Shown here piece by piece: positions 1-17,841 of a DNA stretch of 64,000 nt. Position 1 is the stretch's first letter, and each line of letters begins with the position of its first letter. The notes under the pieces were generated by a model. It did no database searches. It had not been told where the DNA came from and saw nothing but the letters and a program-made list of their open reading frames with translations. The position numbers and the translations under genes are program-made. Location of the stretch: NCBI RefSeq assembly GCF_000499845.2, contig NC_023759.2:40715172-40779171 (forward strand), written 5' to 3'. Origin of the DNA: Phaseolus vulgaris (Eukaryota; Streptophyta; Magnoliopsida; Fabales; Fabaceae).

Positions 1-236
1 ACCTTGACCGATCGGCTTCATCAAAGAAATACGGCATGCCTTCTGATCGGATGAAAACCTTAATTTTTTTTTTTTGAAGTTTTTGTATGAAGTGGTGTAT
101 GAGCTTAACAAAACGTTACCTGCCCGGCTAATCAACAATTCCAGATCACAGGCTTGGACGGGTGGGAGGTATAAAAGCTTAGAAAAGATGATGGGTAGGA
201 TATAGGCAAAAAAACGTCACATATAAGGCGGAAGGC

Positions 237-731
237 CTAAATGGACGTCCAAGTATTCAGGTGAAGTTGTGAAGGAGCCACGTTAAGCGCCTGAAGGATA
301 CCCATCGTAAAGTTATCAAAGGGGAAGGAAACATGTAAGTTTGTGAATAAACAGGAATACATATAGAAGAAAGGTGGCTCGATGGGAGATCGACCCAGAC
401 ATATGGTCTCAGTCGGCAAGCAAGGTTCAACGATAAGAAAATCAAGACTAGCATCTTCTTTCAAAATCAGAACCTTTTCCAAAAAATCTAAAACAAAGGT
501 CTTGGTCCTAAAGGCAGAAGTGATCCTAGTCACCTTAGGATCCACCCAGTCAAGCTCTGAAGGGGAGATGACTTGCATAGGGGAACCCGACCGATCGACG
601 ACACCTCCCGGGTCGTCCCCCCTAGCCACATTCTCCATAGGGTGCAACATGTGGATAACACCGACCGACAAAGGCTCGATCGTGGAGGAGTTGAAACAGA
701 AGATGAAAGGGACGAAGAAGACGAAGGACAC
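237..731 (-). pseudogene. Antisense ORF of Tat-type gypsy element (putative gypsy-type transposon protein family)
   Basis: A 164-codon open frame on the minus strand. It contains a motif like PSQLHLNTWTSI near its end, typical of the plant 'putative gypsy type transposon' domain (Transposase_28-like) found beside Tat elements. The preceding segment, with ITSAFRTKTF and FLIVEPCLPTE, is homologous by eye in layout to the ORF fragments at 42044-42265 and 51561-51809. The frame is short compared with the usual several-hundred-residue protein, and the remainder would extend toward the left edge. No catalytic motif is visible and the function is unknown. It reads opposite to the retroelement's own transcription direction as judged from the polypurine tract. 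Confidence 0.6.
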
Positions 732-1444
732 AAGGGACGAGGAGGAGGGGAGCCAAAGAAGAAGAGGTAGGACGAGATAAAGAAGACATAACTAACCTTT
801 TAAGAGATGAAGAGAGCAACTTAGGAGGACAAGGAGTGTTTGGGTGTCGGAGCAAAGATCAGAACAGTAGTGTAGTGTCTTGGAACTGTTGGGACCACTA
901 TTTATAGCCGTTGAGGGTCTCGGGAGATGAAGCGTCACAACCATCTCAACCGTTAGATCTCCCTCGATCCAACGGTTCTCGTTGATTGGCGCAAAAAACC
1001 CCCTCATTAATGCATGTCACGTCATTCTTTCACGCGCCATCAGACGTTACATCAACCCAATTGTCACGTCATTCCTCGGGAAGCCCGACTGTCACATTAC
1101 TCTCAAAGACTCTTCAGATTAATCATCCTCGAGCCTGGGGGCAAGTGTATTGGTGAAGGTCGAACGACTGATCACATGTCTCTGTCCCCATCACTAGGTC
1201 GACTGATATCATGACCCACATCAATCCAATTACGCTTAAGCAGAGTTAGTGAAGTTGATCCGTGATCAAGAGCTAGGTAATGTATCCTTAAACATGGTCC
1301 AACTCTCTAATCTGGCCCAATAAGAAAGACCCACTAAAATAACATAAATAACACACATTTCAAGATCCAGCTACGTCATCATATACAATGCTCTGACAAT
1401 CGAGTGTCGAATACCTTTACTGACTTGAGCGTCGGAGTGCCTTC

Positions 1445-3046
1445 TGTTGAAGATGGTTGCTGCCCCTTCAAGACATGTGTTTGATGAAGTCATTTGTGTA
1501 CATTTCATGTATAGTTGTATTTGCTTTAAGAATGTCTTAGGTATAGGTTAGAGGTTGCTTAAGAGTAGGCTTTTTGCTGGGTAACTCACCTCTTAACCCT
1601 TGACCATGTGATAAGAGCAAGCATAAATTTTCTGAAACTGTTTTTCACATGTTTTGCAAAAAACACCTTTACTGCATTAAAATAAATCTGTTCTTTTCCA
1701 AATAAACAGATTCTTTTTTTTAAACTGATGTTTTGGCTAAGTCTTGTGAAAATCAGATTTTGTGCATCAAGTATTTTGACTAAGTCTTTTCTCTTTCAAA
1801 ACGACTGTGTTTCAATAGTTAAGTCTTTTCTGTTATCGTTTTGAAAAATAAATTTGTTCATCTGTAAATGAATAGATTCTTTTTAGTCTGGTGCAATGCT
1901 TATCTTAAACGGTGTTTCGTTTTGTCCCTGCACCAGAATGGTTGACTGAGTCTCCTTCACATAACAAATTCTCTAACTGCTTTTAAAAATAAATTTGTTC
2001 ATTTTATTTTCAATCTGTTCTTTTTATAACAACTTTAACTGTTTTTTGAAAATCTGTTATAAGTTGTTTTTCTATAAAAAGAAAACTTGTTCCTGCGTTT
2101 AAACATCGATCATACATTATACATTTGAGAAAAAAAGTTTTACATCAGATAATTGAGGATTTACAGAGAATTAGCATGTGTTCTTGAAAGATTTCAAAAA
2201 TCAAAAGTGTGCTTGTTCTTGTTTTGTTCTAAAGCTTGGTGAGAGGTGCTGCTACTGTTTGAGCAATCTGTTCTACTGGTTTAAGGCAGATTTTTGCTTC
2301 CGGTGTATTCGTTTCATATTTCTTTTCTTGTAAAAGTGTGGTTGTAAACTCTTCTTGATAGGGTTTCTTGAAGAGTGTGTGTGCTGAAATAGGGTTTTTC
2401 AACAAGTGTGCCAAGTTTCTTATAGGGTTCAAGAACAGTGGCTGTGTAAGTGTGTTTGATACATTTTGTTTAGTGGATTTCACCTTGGATTATGTGAGAC
2501 TGGATGTAGCTCAGTTGAGTGAACCAGTATAATGTTGTGTGTTCATCTCTCTTCATCCCTGCACTCAAATTCTCGCTTATCTGTTAATCTGCCAGAAATT
2601 GAATTTGTTCAATTAAAAATAAATCTGTTCTTTCTGGGCTTGTTCATACTGTTCTTATTTTCTGGAAAATCAGTTTGGTTCTGTTAAGAAGTTATATGAA
2701 CTGTTAATTACAACTGGAACAGCTTGTTTGTGATAGGTTACCCAATTGATTGATAAGTTAATAATTGAACCTTTATCACTTGCTTAAAAATTGAAGGTTA
2801 CTGTTTTTGCTGTTCATTGTTTTCTCTCTAATATCAGTGTGTGTGGCTTGCAAATTAATCTGCATAATCTCACGAATAACTTGGTTGATATAAACGTTTT
2901 CAAACATAAACAGTGTCAAAATAAATCTGTTCATTTCCAAATAAATCGATTTATTTTCTGTGTACTGTGATACAATCTGATTATGCGCGAAACTTTTAAA
3001 AAGTCAATTCACCCCCCTCTTGAACTTTGACACATTGAACCCAACA
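1445..3046 (+). mobile_element. Copia-type solo LTR (SIRE/Maximus style) nested in gypsy LTR
   Basis: The insert starts TGTTGAAGATGG and ends TTGAACCCAACA, the TGTTG...CAACA ends typical of Ty1/copia LTRs. It is flanked by a 5-bp target duplication CCTTC (1440-1444 and 3047-3051). Removing it rejoins the host LTR as GGAGTGCCTTCTGTAGGTACC-like sequence. It contains an internal promoter-like stretch near 2506-2560 and a C-rich 3' stretch near 3011, both usual in large legume copia LTRs. No internal retroelement domain is present, so a solo LTR of 1602 bp is the simplest reading. Confidence 0.8.
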
Positions 3047-3339
3047 CCTTCTGTAGGTACCATTCGAGTATGGGTTACGAGAAGACCGATAGGTGAAACG
3101 AGTAGAGAGGAGGAAGGAGCTTGCAAGGAGGAAAGTTGAAGTACAATACGACCGACTGATCGAGGAAGGAGAAGAGTGATCTCAATAATTTTCTGAGTCT
3201 CAACCCCGTTCGAGAACCGTTTAAATCCAAATTTTTGTGTCAGTTTGAAAACCTAAGAAAACACCACTTCTTGAACATTGAGAAAAAATGGTCTTAATTT
3301 GTGTGTGGAGGCATAAGATAAACAACAACAAAATCTAAG

Positions 3340-4300
3340 CATGGAAAACTATGGAAGATGTTTTTCTAATAGTTTATATGGTGCTCTTGTATGAAAGGGA
3401 TGGAACATGATTGATGAGATATAAACAATGTTTAATGGCATAAGATCATAAATGAGTTGATATATGTGATTGAAATAAGAGTGCTCTTGTAACGCTTTAA
3501 ATGTGTTGATGTTTTCATTCAATTCGGACATTTTATTGGAGGGTGGAAACACAACTTGTTTGATGGAAAATACATTTGGAAGAATAAAAAAGCTTTTAAT
3601 TTTTTTTTTAGCCACTCTCACATCGAATACATTTAACCTTGGTTTAAAATTGAATTTCAACTACAGGAACACAATTTTGAACATTAAATTATACTTCTAC
3701 CAATCCAAATATATTGTTATAGTCATAAACAATTATTAGAAATTTGTTATCATCATGAATAGATGCTTTGGAGAAGGGTCTTAAATGTCCATGTGGAGTA
3801 AATAAAAAAAATTAGAAATTCTATTTTTACTAGAAAAATAAGACATTTTTTTATTATTTAGCCAAATGATAAGCATCACCATGTTCATAGAAATTTTTTA
3901 AAATAAAAGAAAATTGTTGATGTAAAATATTGAGATATTATTCAAACAAATATCCTAATCTGAAATATCAAATATTATATTTCGGGATGAGACTTGTTCT
4001 GGATGAATTAACAAAAGATGCACATTAGGTAAAGGTTGGTATGCCTCGTTGATTATGATGTGGTAGAGACCTTGTTTAAGTTGAGCCAAACCAATCATCT
4101 CAATGATTGTACATCCTGTATTATACGAAAATCACCAGGAAAAATGAGTTTATAACAAAGGTTAAAGATAAGTTTAGAAATGGACAAAAGGTAAAACTAA
4201 AGTCTGGAATATAAAAAACATTATGAATGACCAATGATGGAAGATTTTGTTGTTCTAGAGAAACTTGTTGTGACAGAAGATCCATTGGGTAAATTAATTT
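3340..4300 (-). pseudogene. Decayed Ty1/copia pol (pre-integrase and integrase core)
   Basis: On the minus strand around 4140-4020 a broken frame reads like the GAG-pre-integrase segment (MIGLAQLKQGLYH...). The 3660-3349 frame reads as the distal integrase core, with a decayed version of the P-x-x-N-x-x-x-E-R-K-H-type segment (PPSNKMSELNENI) and TRAPYKLLEKHLP at the end. Stops and frameshifts lie between them. The order pre-integrase then integrase on the minus strand fits copia pol. No LTR is visible next to it. It is an old, non-functional remnant. Confidence 0.7.
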
Positions 4301-4491
4301 TAATAGGAATTATATTTATGATAAATTTGAAATAAAGTAAGAGAAAAAGTAATATGATATGTAGCTACTTAATCTACAATCCTGAGGTTGGTGTGTGAAG
4401 AAAAAACGTTAGTGGCAGAACGAAAAATAAGAAATACCCAAACTGCAATTAGGTGAACACAGTGGACCTTAGAGAGAGATTAACACTAGTG

Positions 4492-5059
4492 GACTATTTC
4501 TTCTTGCACTTTCACTTTCACATGTTGTTGTGCCATCTTCATAAATTTTTATATTCTAATTTTTTTTTTAATATTTTGGATTACAAGAAGATCATTTTTA
4601 TATTTATAATTAGATTAATTTGAAATCCTTTTGTGATTAGTTTCTGGATTACATAATTCAGAAATCTTTTATAAATATGTCGGATTATGTAATCTGGAAG
4701 TCTTTCTTTCAGATGCGTGATTAGGTTTCGGATTACATATCCAGAAGCTTTTCTGGATATGAGATTAACTTGTGGATCATGTAATCCAATTTTTTTTTTC
4801 AAATGGGTGATTATTAGATAATCCAAAAATCTTTTTTTACATGAGATTAGCTTGTGAAATTTATAGGCTTCTCTTAAATTCATTGGTTTCTCTCAAATCT
4901 AAGAAAAGACTTCTGAAATTTATAAATCTAAAGAACACTTATAGATTCAAAAATATTTTCTAAATTATGTATGAGTGGGACACAAAAAAGATAAAAAATT
5001 ATTTTTAGATTTAGTAGGAAGGTGACATAAGAAAGTATGGAGGTGCAGAAGAATTGTTG
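4492..5059. mobile_element. Old copy of palindrome-ladder MITE (Mutator-like)
   Basis: The left end (GACTATTTCTTCTTGCAC) and right end (inverted ATTCTTCTGCACCTCCATAC) resemble the terminal repeats of the better preserved copy at 13069-13527. The interior holds decayed versions of the same palindromic unit, for example GGATTATGTAATCTGGAAG near 4682 and CGGATTACATATCCAGAAG near 4730. No target duplication is recognisable. It lies about 290 bp upstream of the GCN5 start codon, so it may overlap that gene's promoter. Confidence 0.6.
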
Positions 5060-5339
5060 TTCGACTTGGAAGCTATGTGATAAAAAAATCATTTAATTAT
5101 TTTTAAATAAAGAAAAAATATTTAATTGCTTATTTGATTAAATAAATAATTACTTTTTAATTTATTAAAAAAATAAAATTAATTAATTGTTTTCTTACTT
5201 CATCATAGAAAATCAACTATCAAAATAACGAGAAAACTCACTTGGTAGAGACGAAGTAGCAACTTTGGCACTGCAGAGCAAACAAAGTCGATTAATCCCT
5301 TAATACAAACTCCAATTTTCGGATTCCGGGCGAAAGGAC

Positions 5340-5348
5340 AAACCCTAA
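5340..5348 (+). promoter_or_regulatory. Telo-box next to GCN5 start codon
   Basis: AAACCCTAA lies immediately upstream of the ATG at 5350. Telo-boxes are common in promoters and leaders of plant growth and translation genes. Whether it acts in this gene is inference. Confidence 0.4.
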
Positions 5349-5349
5349 C

Positions 5350-12090
<6,741 letters not shown>

Positions 12091-12459
12091 GAGCACTTCA
12101 ATGAACACCATACGAAGCTTTTTGTTTCTGACTATGGTTAATTCTTCCCTAAGTCCCTAACAAATTTGTTGTTTCATAGTTATTCTAGCTAATGCTGTCC
12201 ATCGTATCTGCATGCCTTATCACTGTTAGAAAAGTAGATTCTGGTCCCTGATCCTAAATGTTCTAATGTAAATATTAGAATGAAACAACTCTTTTACATT
12301 ATGCTTGTTTGTTTTTCCAGTTATATGTTCAATGGTGGGTTTGATAGAGGAAGAAGAAACTGAGAGAAAAGAAATTGACAGAAAAAAGAAAGAAAAATGT
12401 TAAAACAGTGGAAATATGAATTTAGGAATGACAAAACCTGTCACTCTGTTATCATTTAT
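12091..12459 (+). other. GCN5 3' flank
   Basis: The stretch holds the presumed 3' UTR of GCN5, with AT-rich segments and no clear single polyadenylation signal. No other gene is seen. Confidence 0.5.
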
Positions 12460-12461
12460 AC

Positions 12462-12620
12462 CGTGTTTGGATTGAGGAGGGGATTTGTGGAGAGGGTAAA
12501 GTGAATTTGTGAGGATGTGAGGTTGTTTGGAATGAGAGATGATAGAGTGAATTTGTGATATGGTTTATTGTAAGTTTACAAATTTATTTTTATTATTAAA
12601 AAATATTTATGGATAAGTTA
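12462..12620 (+). repeat. Remnant of a PIF/Harbinger-like left end
   Basis: CGTGTTTGGATTGAGG followed by G-rich GTG/GAG runs, GAGGTTGTTTGGAATG and GGTTTATTG has the same order of blocks as the left ends of elements A and B (31361 and 33123). No matching right end or TAA duplication was found. It is probably an old, truncated relative. Confidence 0.4.
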
Positions 12621-13068
12621 ACTTTTTGAATCTACTCTCATCCAATGGGTCACATGTGAGACAACATTTTTTAAGTTTTGACACTTTTAATAATGAATTT
12701 TATATTTTTAAAATAAAATTTGTGGTGATCAATACTTTATATAAAAAAAATTATATTAATTTTTTATATATTATTTTATTTATTGAAGAATTATTGATAT
12801 TTATTTTATTTTATTAAACATTAAACTTTCTTTAATAAAAATTTAAAGTTTGGTTAAATTTTATTGTTCATTCTCACATTTTTATTATTAAAAAAATTGT
12901 ATAAATGACTATAATCAATTAAATAGATTCAAAATAAAATCATTATAAAAAATTAAAATTAAAATTAAAAAAGTGATGATGAGTAATTTTTTTAAGGGGA
13001 CGAATTACTAATTTAAACTCTATAAATTTGATGGACTAGCCTATGTCGGTGAGCCATCGGGCTGATTG

Positions 13069-13527
13069 GACTCTTTCTTCCTACACCTCCATACCTTCTT
13101 GTGCCACCCCATACTAAATATGAAAATACCATTTTATCCTTTTTTTTTCACCCCCTTGGATTTGAAATAATAAGCCTATGGATTATGTAATCCGGATAAA
13201 TTCCGGATTACATAATTCGGAAGTCAATTTCATATTTAGAAAAGACTTCCGGATTATGCAATCCGAAAGCTAATAACACATCGGAAAAAAAGACTTCCGG
13301 ATTACATAATCCGGAAGCTAATCTTATGTATAGAAAAGACTTCCGGATTATGTAATCCGGAAGCTAATCACAAAAGACTTCCGGATTACATAATCCGGAA
13401 GCTAATTTTGAATCTAAAAAATGACTTCCGGATTATATAATCCGGAATATTGAAAAGGGTATTTTTGGAATAAGAAAAATGTATGGAGGTGGCACAAGAA
13501 GGTATGGAGGTGCAGGAAGAAGCAGCC
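13069..13527. mobile_element. Mutator-like MITE with seven-unit palindrome ladder
   Basis: A 9-bp direct repeat GGCTGATTG (13060-13068 and 13528-13536) flanks 459 bp with terminal inverted repeats of about 45 bp; the left side contains CCTCCATACCTTCTTGTGCC and the right side its complement. A 9-bp duplication is the Mutator/MULE signature. The interior is a ladder of seven near-identical palindromes, CTTCCGGATTAYRTAATCCG plus AAG, starting near 13179, 13201, 13245, 13293, 13339, 13376 and 13424. Most are joined by short spacers beginning CTAAT. There is no coding capacity. Confidence 0.85.
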
Positions 13528-13935
13528 GGCTGATTGTTGTCAGTCCTAATTTTCGGTTTAAGAGGATTAAAATGAGATATGGGGAGGAAAAATACTAACA
13601 GATTTTATGATTATAATCAATTTTACTTTATGTTTTTTAAATGAGCATGATATATGGTATGTATTAAAATATTTAAAATTGTACCACAGTTAATTACAAA
13701 AAATGGTCCGTATTTGACCATTTTTAAAGATTAAACATCACTAGAAAATGAGGACGTAAATTTTAACTACACATTTTCTCTGACAAGTCACTTCAACCAA
13801 TCACTCTAAATAAGTAAAATATATGTTTTGCTTTAAAAAAGTACAAGTTTATTCAATTAAAATTATAAAAGTTTTTTAAGACTGGTAGCTGTGTAAGGTA
13901 TTCAATTTGTTTACAAATGATAAAAATGACTTTTG

Positions 13936-14329
13936 CTAATTAATATATATATCTCTATTATGTAGCATAGGAGTTGCATCTCATAAAATTTAATAGTATA
14001 CCGCTTTTACGAATAGTTCTTAATACTGCATCTTTACCGAAACCAGACTCTTTTATCATGATTTCTGATTGTTGCATGTCTTGATCCCATACTGTTTAAA
14101 TAACATTTCCTACTGTAGTTTGAGCGATGAGCGACAAAAGGTTTTTCCCTTCGTGTACTTTGAATCTATAAGTACCAGCAATGGACCAAGAAATCACCCG
14201 ACCTCGAATAGTCACAATAGAATTTTTAAAACTATCTTGAACATGGATAATTCCTTTTGATATTTTATGCATATGATTAGGCAAACCAATACGTACATTT
14301 TTATGCGAACATGTTTTAAGTATAGATTT

Positions 14330-14335
<6 letters not shown>
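13936..14335 (-). pseudogene. rps11: Nuclear copy of plastid rps11 (NUPT)
   Basis: The minus-strand frame from the ATG at 14335 begins MAKSILKTCSHKNVRIGL and continues through KGIIHVQDSFKNSIVT and GRVISWSIAGTY, a clear match to plastid ribosomal protein S11. Beyond an in-frame TAA at about residue 80, homology continues ([17 protein letters not shown]), then a one-base frameshift and ATPMLHNR near the C-terminus, ending at 13936. Length is 400 bp against about 417 for the plastid gene. Part of the conserved DVRGRV segment is lost. No transit peptide is visible and the frame is broken, so this is a pseudogene. Plastid neighbours (rpoA, rpl36) were not recognised beside it. Confidence 0.85.

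Positions 14336-14367
<32 letters not shown>
14336..14367. repeat. (TA)n microsatellite
   Basis: About 15 TA units directly abut the start codon of the rps11 copy. Confidence 0.9.
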
Positions 14368-14371
<4 letters not shown>

Positions 14372-15024
14372 TTTAAGACAGGCTTTTGTGATTCTTTAGC
14401 AAAAAATATAAATATTACTTATCCAATAATTTGACTAAAACTCTAGACTTTTGTAGATTTTTATTAAATTTTTCTCCTCTTCATCATAGTTCCTTCCTTT
14501 GTGTTGAAGGTGATACTACTTGTACATTAATTGGTTTATTCTTTCTTCTAATTTACACATAGTTTTAACAATGGAATTAATAAATACACTTCATATTTAA
14601 TATCTCATTCATCTCATCTCTTTTTCTCAAACAAATTACCTCTATCAAATTGATAGATGTAAAGAAGTAAAATATAATTTCATATTTTACCGAGCAAAAT
14701 AAAAATTCAGGAACGATTATTCAATTAAGATTTTTTTTTTCTAGTTTAAATGGAAGTCGAAACAATCACCTTTGTTGAATTGATAAAAGTAAAACTCCCT
14801 CAGTTACCCCAGACATGAAATTAACAACCATTACAATTTCGCAAAAAACAACCAAATGAAAGGAAAAAAGACAGCATTTCACATACACTCCAAAATACTC
14901 TATCAAGGTGAATCTATCAAAATTGATTTTACAATTTATAACTAAAAAGGCCCTAAGACAATGCACCATACATAAGATACATTCAGCTATGACAAGAATA
15001 CCTGTTTCACTCATAATTAACAGC
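14368..15024. other. Intergenic / 3' flank of UPF0390 gene
   Basis: AT-rich sequence without a supported gene. The part near 14766-15024 is likely the 3' UTR of the minus-strand gene ending at 15025. Confidence 0.4.
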
Positions 15025-16107
15025 TTATTTAGCACCACTTGGTAGCTCTACTGGATGCTTAATGATGCCTAGTTGGCCACCATCCTTTGTTGCAAGAGTC
15101 GCTGCTTTGATCTCATTGCACTGATTAATGAATTTGCTAACCTCCTGGTTTAACCCAAATTGAACCCAACTTAGTAAGAAATTCAATATTTACCAACAAT
15201 TTCCCAAAAGATAAACACGCCAAATGCCCGTCCACAAAAACTATCAAAGTGTGTTATAATCGTTCTAATGATCATTTAGAAACATTGAAAAGTTATGAAA
15301 AGCAATTACGAGGAAGCCTAATATGCAGTTAAACAACCATCCCACCCCAAGCACAAAACATACCATTCAGAACCATAAAGTCCTCAGAACTATGAACACC
15401 AAAAAGGAATATAGAGAGTGGGAATTAGAGATGAGCTAAAGGGGCTTACACGATCAGCATCCATTTCCTTTGTAACCTTGGATGGCTTCACGAATCTTTT
15501 TCCTGCGAAGAGAAACGGTAAGAGATTATTACAAAAGATCAATGTTATTAAACTCGAAAATCGCAAAAGAATCGGAAAGAAAATAAAAATTCATAACTCA
15601 ACTATCGTATGTAAGAGCAAGAATAACTGGTATATGAAAAATAATATTCAAATACACAACTAAAAGTAGGTTGATAATTCATAAAAATGCATTAAACAAC
15701 TAATAAACTATCCTAGGTAATCCTTCTATTATGAAGCCTTCACCGCTTCATTCATTATAAAACAAGATTCATTATAAAACAAGGCAGCAAACAGAGAAGA
15801 ACAGTGGCAGTGAGAGCGAGCAGCAGCGGTCGGCGAGCGGTAGCTAGTGCAATTGGCAGAGGGCAGAGAACGGCGGCAAGCGCGATCCGAGTCGCCTCGC
15901 CTTCTCCTCCAAACTCGTTGAATCGTACGACTTTGCGAGTAAACTCGCGATTTTAACAACATTGCAAAAGATGTTACACTAGAAGCGAAAAAAACAAACG
16001 TGGAAAACAGTAAAACCTTTGCGAGTAACAGGGGCTTTCCCATGACGATTGGGAGGAATTGATTTTTTCTTGGCTTTACCCTTAAAAAGATTCGCCTTCT
16101 GCGTCAT
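15025..16107 (-). CDS. UPF0390/DUF2462 small basic protein
   Basis: Three exons on the minus strand (16107-16017, 15502-15450, 15144-15025) sum to 264 nt and 87 aa; all junctions are GT-AG. The protein starts MTQKANLFKGKAKKKS, is very basic in its first half (KAKKKS, NRHGKAPVTRKGKRF) and ends with the conserved ATKDGGQLGIIKHPVELP region. This is the layout of the eukaryotic UPF0390 family (Leydig cell tumor 10 kDa-like), about 90 residues long. The molecular role is not established; the basic N-terminus suggests a nuclear/nucleolar protein. The telo-box and Site II motif just upstream fit co-expression with ribosome-biogenesis genes (inference). The start is the first ATG. Element C lies about 0.8 kb upstream of it. 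Confidence 0.85.
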
Positions 16108-16127
16108 TTTTCTCAGCGTCTGATTTC

Positions 16128-16141
16128 TGGGCTTAGGGTTT
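16128..16141 (-). promoter_or_regulatory. Telo-box plus Site II motif
   Basis: On the minus strand AAACCCTAAGCCCA joins a telo-box (AAACCCTAA) to a Site II element (the complement of TGGGCT), 21-34 bp upstream of the UPF0390 ATG. This pair is a hallmark of plant ribosomal-protein and ribosome-biogenesis promoters. Confidence 0.6.
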
Positions 16142-17477
16142 TAAGTGCAATTGGAAAGGCAATATACGATGATGTACAACTTCACATAATTCACAGCTTG
16201 CTTTAACATTCTGAATTTTAGATTGAATTTTGAGGACTTAGTATACATTTTAGGGTTTAGGATTATGTGTTTTGAAAAATCTAAACTTTAAGTTTACACT
16301 CTAATTTAGAAAGAAACACTCCCCCGTGATATTATTACTTAATAAAACTTAAAAATGTTTTCGGTTATTTTTCAAATAATTATTTTTTAGTCGCTTAAAA
16401 TTTTTAGGAATTAGTCATTAAAAAAATATTTATTTATTTTCGTTAATAACATTCTTTGATAAAAAAATACCGCAAAAATTTAGCACGTTATGCATTAATT
16501 TATATAATACATATTCAATTCAAAACAGTAAAACAATAAATTTAGAAATCTTTCTTCTTATACACATAATTTATTTTCATCTAGTATAAAAATTTCAATT
16601 CATCTTAAATTTTTAAAATTTCTGTATTTACATGTGAAACATTACCACTCATAATAAATTTCATTTAAATCTAAGTATTTTCCAATAATTATTGTAGCAA
16701 TGTTTAATTTGAAGGAAACAAATTTCAATTATAGTTGGGTTTCTTGGATTCTATTTTTGTTGGCAATCTTTCGTTGGTGAGACTCTTGTAAGGTTGTAAA
16801 TATCATTATAAAGTGAAGACAAAAGTTGAACATGGCAGGATATAAATGGTACAACCTCTCCGTCCTTAAAACTTCATTGCTCTAAGGCTTCGTTTGGATT
16901 CAGAGGTGCCACTGTTGGCGACGACGGATGTCACAACAGCACCCCGTTTGGATCCATGCATGGTTGCGGGTGAGTGTGGAGGGGAGCAGAAAGTTGAGCG
17001 AATTGTTTATCTGCGCAAAGAAGAAGATAAAGTTGCACTGTAGATAGGGAGTGCCAAGTCATCCGAAGCAAGTTACAAAGTTACCCTTACTTTTGCTGGA
17101 ATCAAGAAACAGTGTTGTGCATGCATGCCACATGAAGCCATGAGATTCCTGACTTGGCTCAGGAATCGTTTGACTCTGTGTGAATCTGTGAAAGGAGAGT
17201 GAATGGAGAGTGAATGCAGTGGTGGGTGAGTGGGTGAGGTAGGTGGGCGTGGCTATATAACAGCATGAAGTTCATTCCTCCATTCACAGAAAACGAAAGC
17301 AACCGAGCCATCTGAGAGTGCATTGTAGTGTGGTTGGAGAGATTCCTATAAGCCATCTTCGTTTCTGTTAGTATACCTTGTTCATCTCACGTCCTGGGGT
17401 TGTTCTTGTGATTCATCTGCGTTAATTTGGGTTGATATGGGTTCGTCTGAGGTGAGAGCTAAAGTCTGGAATGGTGC

Positions 17478-17841
17478 ATAATCGATTATGCCTCAATTAT
17501 AACAAGTCAGATAATCGATTATGGGGCAGATAATCGATTTTTCAACGAACATAATCGATTATCTGTAAAAGTTTACAGGCATAATCGATTATCTGGTGTG
17601 TTGAAAATGGGCCATAATCGATTATTGTGTTCCATAATCGATTATGGTGTATTTTTGCCTACACACATAATCGATTATCTGTAAAAGTTTACAGGATCGA
17701 TTATCTGGTGTGTTGAAAATGGGCCATAATTGATTATTGTGTGTCATAATCGATTATGGTGTATTTTTGCCTACACACATAATCGATTATCACTGGATAA
17801 TCGATCATCCTCTGTGCATAACTGAGAGCATAATCGATTAT
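17478..17841. repeat. Cluster of ATAATCGATTAT palindromes (element C)
   Basis: About 14 copies, most perfect, of the 12-bp palindrome ATAATCGATTAT in 364 bp. Part of the cluster is itself duplicated as a unit of roughly 130 bp that includes GTAAAAGTTTACAGG. The same motif clusters occur at the matching place in elements A, B and D. Confidence 0.9.

Larger units (their letters stand above)
1..3242 (+). mobile_element. Ty3/gypsy Tat-type retrotransposon, 3' part with LTR
   Basis: Seen: an antisense ORF (237-731, minus), then a polypurine tract at about 1134-1145 (CTGGGGGCAAG), then an LTR starting TGTATTGG at 1146 and ending near TTTTTGTGTCA at 3242. The LTR is split by a 1.6-kb nested insertion. 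The same order (antisense ORF, G-rich tract ending in AG, TGT start) recurs at 41733-43260 and 48683-52650, which are diverged relatives. Known: Tat-lineage gypsy elements often carry an extra antisense ORF between pol and the 3' LTR. The element runs off the left edge of the window, so gag/pol would lie further left. The lineage name is inferred from this layout. Confidence 0.7.

Noticed and set aside
382..780. 132-codon plus-strand frame opposite the Tat antisense ORF
   Set aside because: It is Lys/Arg/Glu-rich shadow coding of the minus-strand ORF; no motif recognised.
15729..16043. 104-codon open frame on minus overlapping the UPF0390 gene
   Set aside because: It overlaps exon 1 in another frame and intron 1 and has no family resemblance; the spliced 87-aa reading explains the region.
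17478..17841. Regularly repeated palindromes considered as a CRISPR-like array
   Set aside because: Spacing is irregular, spacers are partly shared, and this is a plant nuclear transposon; the palindromes are subterminal motifs.
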